The translations under genes were made by a program, and so were the position numbers. A stretch of 8,234 bases of DNA from Aliivibrio_A kagoshimensis (lineage in GTDB: Bacteria; Pseudomonadota; Gammaproteobacteria; Enterobacterales; Vibrionaceae), in assembly GCF_050337105.1 (NCBI RefSeq), contig NZ_JAKJSQ010000108.1, forward strand, positions 1 to 8,234, written 5' to 3'. The notes under the pieces are model-generated. The model saw only the letters and a list, made by a program, of their open reading frames with translations, searched no databases and was not told the origin of the DNA. This document shows, piece after piece, positions 5,962-8,234 of the stretch (positions are counted from its first letter, which is position 1; every line of letters begins with the position of its first letter).

Positions 5962-6607
5962 CAACTTCTCTGTAATCAACCCCAGTGGTGTGGCACTCTT
6001 CCCACCCCTCTCTTTTTCAGTGGAGCCAGGTGAAGTTCTCTCACTAATGGGCCCAAGTGGCTGCGGAAAATCAACACTTCTAAGTGCTATTGCTGGGCAC
6101 CTTCATAAAGACTTCACGTTACATGGTCACTGTAGTCTTGATAATTTGCCTCTCGACAATCTTGCCGTTGAAGAGCGACAAATCGGGATGCTATTTCAAG
6201 ATGATATGCTATTTCCTCACCTGAATATTTGGGAGAACCTAGCGATTGCACTGCCTAATCGGGTTAAAAATCCGGAACGAAAAGAGCGTGCATTAGCCAC
6301 ACTTAAAGCACATAACCTCGCTGAATTGGCCAACCAAGAACCGACGAGTATCTCAGGCGGACAAAGAGCTCGTGTCAGTTTATTAAGGATGTTGTTAGCA
6401 GAGCCTAAAGCCGTGCTTCTCGACGAACCATTCAGTAAATTGGATGCTTCACTTCGTCTTGATTTCAAGCAGTGGGTCTTTTTACAAATTAAACAACGAG
6501 GCTTACCCGCTCTCATGGTGACTCATGATATTTCCGATGTACCTGATCAATGCAACTGTCTAGATTGGCCTTGGGAACATGGACTGGAGTGTAGGAATGC
6601 TGGATAG
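5945..6607 (+). CDS. ynjD: YnjD-like ABC transporter ATPase
   Basis: This 220-aa ATP-hydrolysing subunit powers the YnjBC importer. All nucleotide-binding motifs are intact: Walker A GPSGCGKST (36-44), Q-loop Q85 in LFQDD, signature SGGQ (137-140), Walker B AVLLDEPF (156-163) with catalytic E161, D-loop SKLD (164-167), and switch histidine H194 in VTHD. The length fits the short YnjD type (E. coli about 217 aa), which lacks a C-terminal regulatory domain. The start lies inside the end of ynjC, with AAGGA (5936-5940) four bases before ATG 5945. The last 13 residues (from W208) are unusually rich in W, C and G and overlap ynjF by 11 nt. A single missing T near 6565 would instead give an end at TAG 6592-6594, just before the ynjF start, so the exact C-terminus is uncertain. 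Confidence 0.93.
   Translation: MTLTVNNFSVINPSGVALFPPLSFSVEPGEVLSLMGPSGCGKSTLLSAIAGHLHKDFTLHGHCSLDNLPLDNLAVEERQIGMLFQDDMLFPHLNIWENLAIALPNRVKNPERKERALATLKAHNLAELANQEPTSISGGQRARVSLLRMLLAEPKAVLLDEPFSKLDASLRLDFKQWVFLQIKQRGLPALMVTHDISDVPDQCNCLDWPWEHGLECRNAG
6586..6589 (+). promoter_or_regulatory. Ribosome binding site fixing the ynjF start
   Basis: GGAG lies seven bases before ATG 6597. This favours that start over the in-frame ATG at 6579, which has no comparable site. The resulting N-terminus MLDR also matches E. coli YnjF as I recall it. Confidence 0.7.
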
Positions 6608-7211
6608 ATTTAGTGTCAAAGTAATAAAAGCCCCCTTACATCACATTGCTAAGGTCTTTAATGCTGCGGGAATCAAAGCCGATTCTGTCACCTTATTTGG
6701 TTTCGTAATTGGTCTTCTCGCTTTTCCTGCGATTGTGCAGCAACAGTATGAACTCGCCCTGATCTTGGTTCTCGCAAACCGAATATTTGATGGTATTGAT
6801 GGCGCTGTAGCAAGAATACAAGGCATTACTGACAGCGGTGGGTTCTTGGACATCACCCTAGACTTTCTATTTTACTCACTGATCCCTTTTGCTTTTGTCA
6901 TTGCCAATCCTGACACTAATGCTATCGCTGGTGCCTTTCTCATTTTCTCATTCATTGGTACTGGCTCAAGCTTCCTAGCCTTTGCAGTCATGGCCGGAAA
7001 AAGAAATATCGAAAATCCAATCTATAAGAATAAATCACTCTATTACATTGGAGGATTAACTGAAGGTACTGAAACCATCGGTTGCTTTGTTTTTATCTGT
7101 CTGTTTCCACAGTATTTTGCTTTCACTGCTTATCTGTTCGGTGTTCTGTGTTGGGTCACCACAGCCAGCCGTATTTGGGCCGGTTATCACACCTTAAAAA
7201 GTACCCATTAG
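6597..7211 (+). CDS. ynjF: YnjF-like CDP-alcohol phosphatidyltransferase family protein
   Basis: This 204-aa polytopic inner-membrane enzyme belongs to the family that transfers a phosphatidyl (or similar) group from a CDP-linked donor to an alcohol. The catalytic signature is D65xxDGAVAR (65-73), then G81xxxD85xxxD89 in GGFLDITLD; all four metal-binding or catalytic aspartates are present. R73 and G81 are separated by seven residues rather than the usual eight, a spacing I also recall in E. coli YnjF. Other conserved stretches are IGTGSSFLAFA (120-130), NPIYKNKSLYYIGGLTEGTE (140-159) and the C-terminal RIWAGYHTLKS. About six transmembrane helices are expected. Alcohol substrate and product are unknown. 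Start ATG 6597 is chosen for its GGAG site; an upstream ATG at 6579 would add six residues. It overlaps the annotated end of ynjD, so it is co-transcribed with the transporter. Confidence 0.9.
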   Translation: MLDRFSVKVIKAPLHHIAKVFNAAGIKADSVTLFGFVIGLLAFPAIVQQQYELALILVLANRIFDGIDGAVARIQGITDSGGFLDITLDFLFYSLIPFAFVIANPDTNAIAGAFLIFSFIGTGSSFLAFAVMAGKRNIENPIYKNKSLYYIGGLTEGTETIGCFVFICLFPQYFAFTAYLFGVLCWVTTASRIWAGYHTLKSTH

Positions 7212-7287
7212 ACCTTAGTAGTATTGTTCCATTTACTCCTTTTGTTTATTGTGTTCACGAAATTTGAATTACAGCGGATAAGATCAT

Positions 7288-7455
7288 ATGAATATTGAGA
7301 AAGAGAACCACCAAGTGGCTATAGATATACTTCGCTGTCACCTCGGTCTATCTGAAGAAGAAGCGAGAACTCAATTAGGATTAGAGAACCCTGTTCAGTC
7401 TCAACAAAGACTGTTGAAGATCCATGAAAGCCTCATCAGCTACAAACCTGAGTAG
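7288..7455 (+). CDS. Small hypothetical protein, 55 aa
   Basis: An ATG-TAG reading frame encodes 55 residues beginning MNIEKENHQVAIDILRCHLG and ending SYKPE. GGAT (7276-7279) lies eight bases upstream as a reasonable ribosome binding site. The product is charged and soluble, with two likely amphipathic helices (about 8-32 and 36-52) separated by GLENP (31-35). It has no signal peptide, transmembrane segment or cysteine pair (one Cys, C17). It sits 76 bp after ynjF, before the shared terminator, so it may be the last gene of that transcript. The family was not recognised and no function can be given. A small start-plus-SD frame of this size could be chance, but the spacing and position before a terminator favour a real gene. 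Confidence 0.6.
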   Translation: MNIEKENHQVAIDILRCHLGLSEEEARTQLGLENPVQSQQRLLKIHESLISYKPE

Positions 7456-7507
7456 CCCCCGTAATTACCCTTTAGCGATTTAGCTGTTACACAAATTCTG
7501 AACATAA

Positions 7508-7537
7508 AAAAGCCCAGATCATCAGACCTGGGCTTTT
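7508..7537. terminator. Bidirectional intrinsic terminator
   Basis: AAAAGCCCAG (7508-7517) pairs perfectly with CTGGGCTTTT (7528-7537) around a 10-nt loop. A T-run follows on both strands: CTTTT then TTTT on plus, and a run of six Ts on minus after GGGC. It lies between convergent genes and should end both the plus-strand ynj/small-ORF transcript and the minus-strand satP transcript. Confidence 0.9.
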
Positions 7538-7560
7538 CAGTTTTAAATTTGTTGTTTAGA

Positions 7561-8157
7561 TTAAGCTGTCACTGTTTGCTCTTCTTTGCCTTCAAACGCG
7601 GTTGGACCAACAGGCATAACGACACGGCCATACTCTTCATTGAGTACTTGAGCCATTGAGAAGTACATCGCACTTAAACCGCAGAAAATGCCAACCCAAC
7701 CAGCGATGTAGCCAATCAGAACACTGCCAGAAAAATCTTTAGCCGCTAACAGACCAAACAGAATCGTTAGAGAACCAAAAATAACCTGCTTAGCACGAGG
7801 GTAGTTTAAAGAACCAATAAATAAGAAGAATGTGAATACACCCCAGAGAAGAAGATACCAACCCATAAAGCTTGCTGATGTTGCTTCTGCAAGGCCCATC
7901 TCAGGCATAACAATGAGTCCAACCAATGTTAACCAGAAGAAACCGTAAGAGGTAAACGCAGTCGTACCAAACGTGTTACCGTTTTTGAATTCCATAATGC
8001 CAGCAACTACCTGTGCCATGCCACCAAAAAACAGTCCCATCGCAAGAATCACTGATGCCATAGGGAAAAAACCAGCATTATGCAGGTTCAGTAGTACGGT
8101 AGTCATACCAAATGCCATTAGGCCTAATGGAGCTGGATTACATTTGTTCGTTGACAT
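7561..8157 (-). CDS. satP: SatP/YaaH acetate-succinate transporter
   Basis: This 198-aa inner-membrane transporter of the GPR1/FUN34/YaaH (AceTr) family moves acetate and succinate, with proton coupling in E. coli SatP (188 aa). The family signature NPAPLGL is at residues 7-13, followed by LMAFGMTTVLLNLHNAGFF, GNTFGTTAFTSYGFFWLTLV and the C-terminal AGWVGIFCGLSAMY and VLNEEYGR, each very close to E. coli SatP. Six transmembrane helices are expected. The C-terminal tail (about 185-198) is slightly longer than in E. coli. The start is set at ATG 8157: AGAGG lies nine bases upstream on the minus strand and the signature follows at once. A frame extending upstream to 8184 crosses an undetermined base and adds nine residues with no support. 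It is convergent with the ynj block and ends at the shared terminator. The upstream 77 bp shows no clear promoter or CRP site. Confidence 0.95.
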   Translation of the reverse strand: MSTNKCNPAPLGLMAFGMTTVLLNLHNAGFFPMASVILAMGLFFGGMAQVVAGIMEFKNGNTFGTTAFTSYGFFWLTLVGLIVMPEMGLAEATSASFMGWYLLLWGVFTFFLFIGSLNYPRAKQVIFGSLTILFGLLAAKDFSGSVLIGYIAGWVGIFCGLSAMYFSMAQVLNEEYGRVVMPVGPTAFEGKEEQTVTA

Positions 8158-8166
8158 GCAGGAGNG

Positions 8167-8171
8167 CCTCT
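8167..8171 (-). promoter_or_regulatory. Ribosome binding site of satP
   Basis: On the minus strand, AGAGG lies nine bases before ATG 8157, supporting the shorter start. The undetermined base 8165 falls in the spacer between this site and the start codon, so it does not alter the protein. Confidence 0.55.
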
Positions 8172-8234
8172 GTTGTTTTATCAAATATTTTTTAACAAAT
8201 AAAAAAATATAATAATCTTAGATGGCGCGCATTC

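Noticed and set aside
6579..6596. ynjF start at ATG 6579
   Set aside because: GGAG at 6586-6589 is correctly spaced for ATG 6597, and the MLDR N-terminus matches the E. coli homologue.
8158..8184. Longer SatP start including an undetermined residue
   Set aside because: The extra nine residues cross the N at 8165 and overlap a good ribosome binding site for ATG 8157; the family signature begins right after the shorter start.
1..8234. CRISPR arrays, insertion sequences, tRNA or rRNA genes
   Set aside because: No regularly spaced repeats, transposase frames, terminal inverted repeats or tRNA-like folds were seen on either strand.

Overview
The window looks like a chromosomal segment from a Vibrionaceae bacterium (Vibrio, Photobacterium or a close relative). 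Three things point there: an AT-rich gammaproteobacterial sequence; a PurR protein with the Vibrio-style C-terminal half; and, directly downstream, a GEMM-I cyclic-di-GMP riboswitch leading into a TfoX-family gene. As I recall it, this is the Vibrio cholerae VC1721 - Vc2 riboswitch - VC1722 (tfoY) arrangement. Two undetermined bases (N at 2433 and 8165) show that this is draft-quality sequence.

Layout. Positions 1-40 hold the terminator of a gene lying to the left. purR (99-1103, +) follows. The 1104-1513 interval has no protein gene. It holds a long unexplained hairpin (1144-1176), a c-di-GMP-I aptamer (about 1291-1392) and a possible expression platform leading into tfoY (1514-2104, +), which ends at a strong intrinsic terminator (2115-2138). 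Next comes a TVP38/TMEM64 (VTT/DedA-like) membrane protein (2280-2963, +). It is followed by a compact set resembling the E. coli ynjB-ynjC-ynjD-ynjF genes: a periplasmic solute-binding protein (3094-4239), a fused two-domain ABC permease (4255-5961), an ABC ATPase (5945-6607) and a CDP-alcohol phosphatidyltransferase-family membrane enzyme (6597-7211). A 55-residue unknown protein (7288-7455, +) follows. A bidirectional terminator (about 7508-7537) separates it from a convergent satP/yaaH-type acetate/succinate transporter gene (7561-8157, -).

How the genes fit together. purR and riboswitch-tfoY form a regulatory pair in which both effectors are guanine-related: purine bases for PurR and c-di-GMP for the riboswitch. 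The TVP38-ynjBCD-ynjF block is probably one functional module. It combines an importer of unknown small substrate, an enzyme family that joins alcohols to CDP-activated lipids, and a membrane protein from a superfamily implicated in lipid translocation. The same gene types cluster in E. coli (ydjX-ydjZ-ynjA-ynjF), but here the rhodanese gene ynjE is missing between ynjD and ynjF. The substrate and lipid product are not established. This module is the most promising under-described system in the window.
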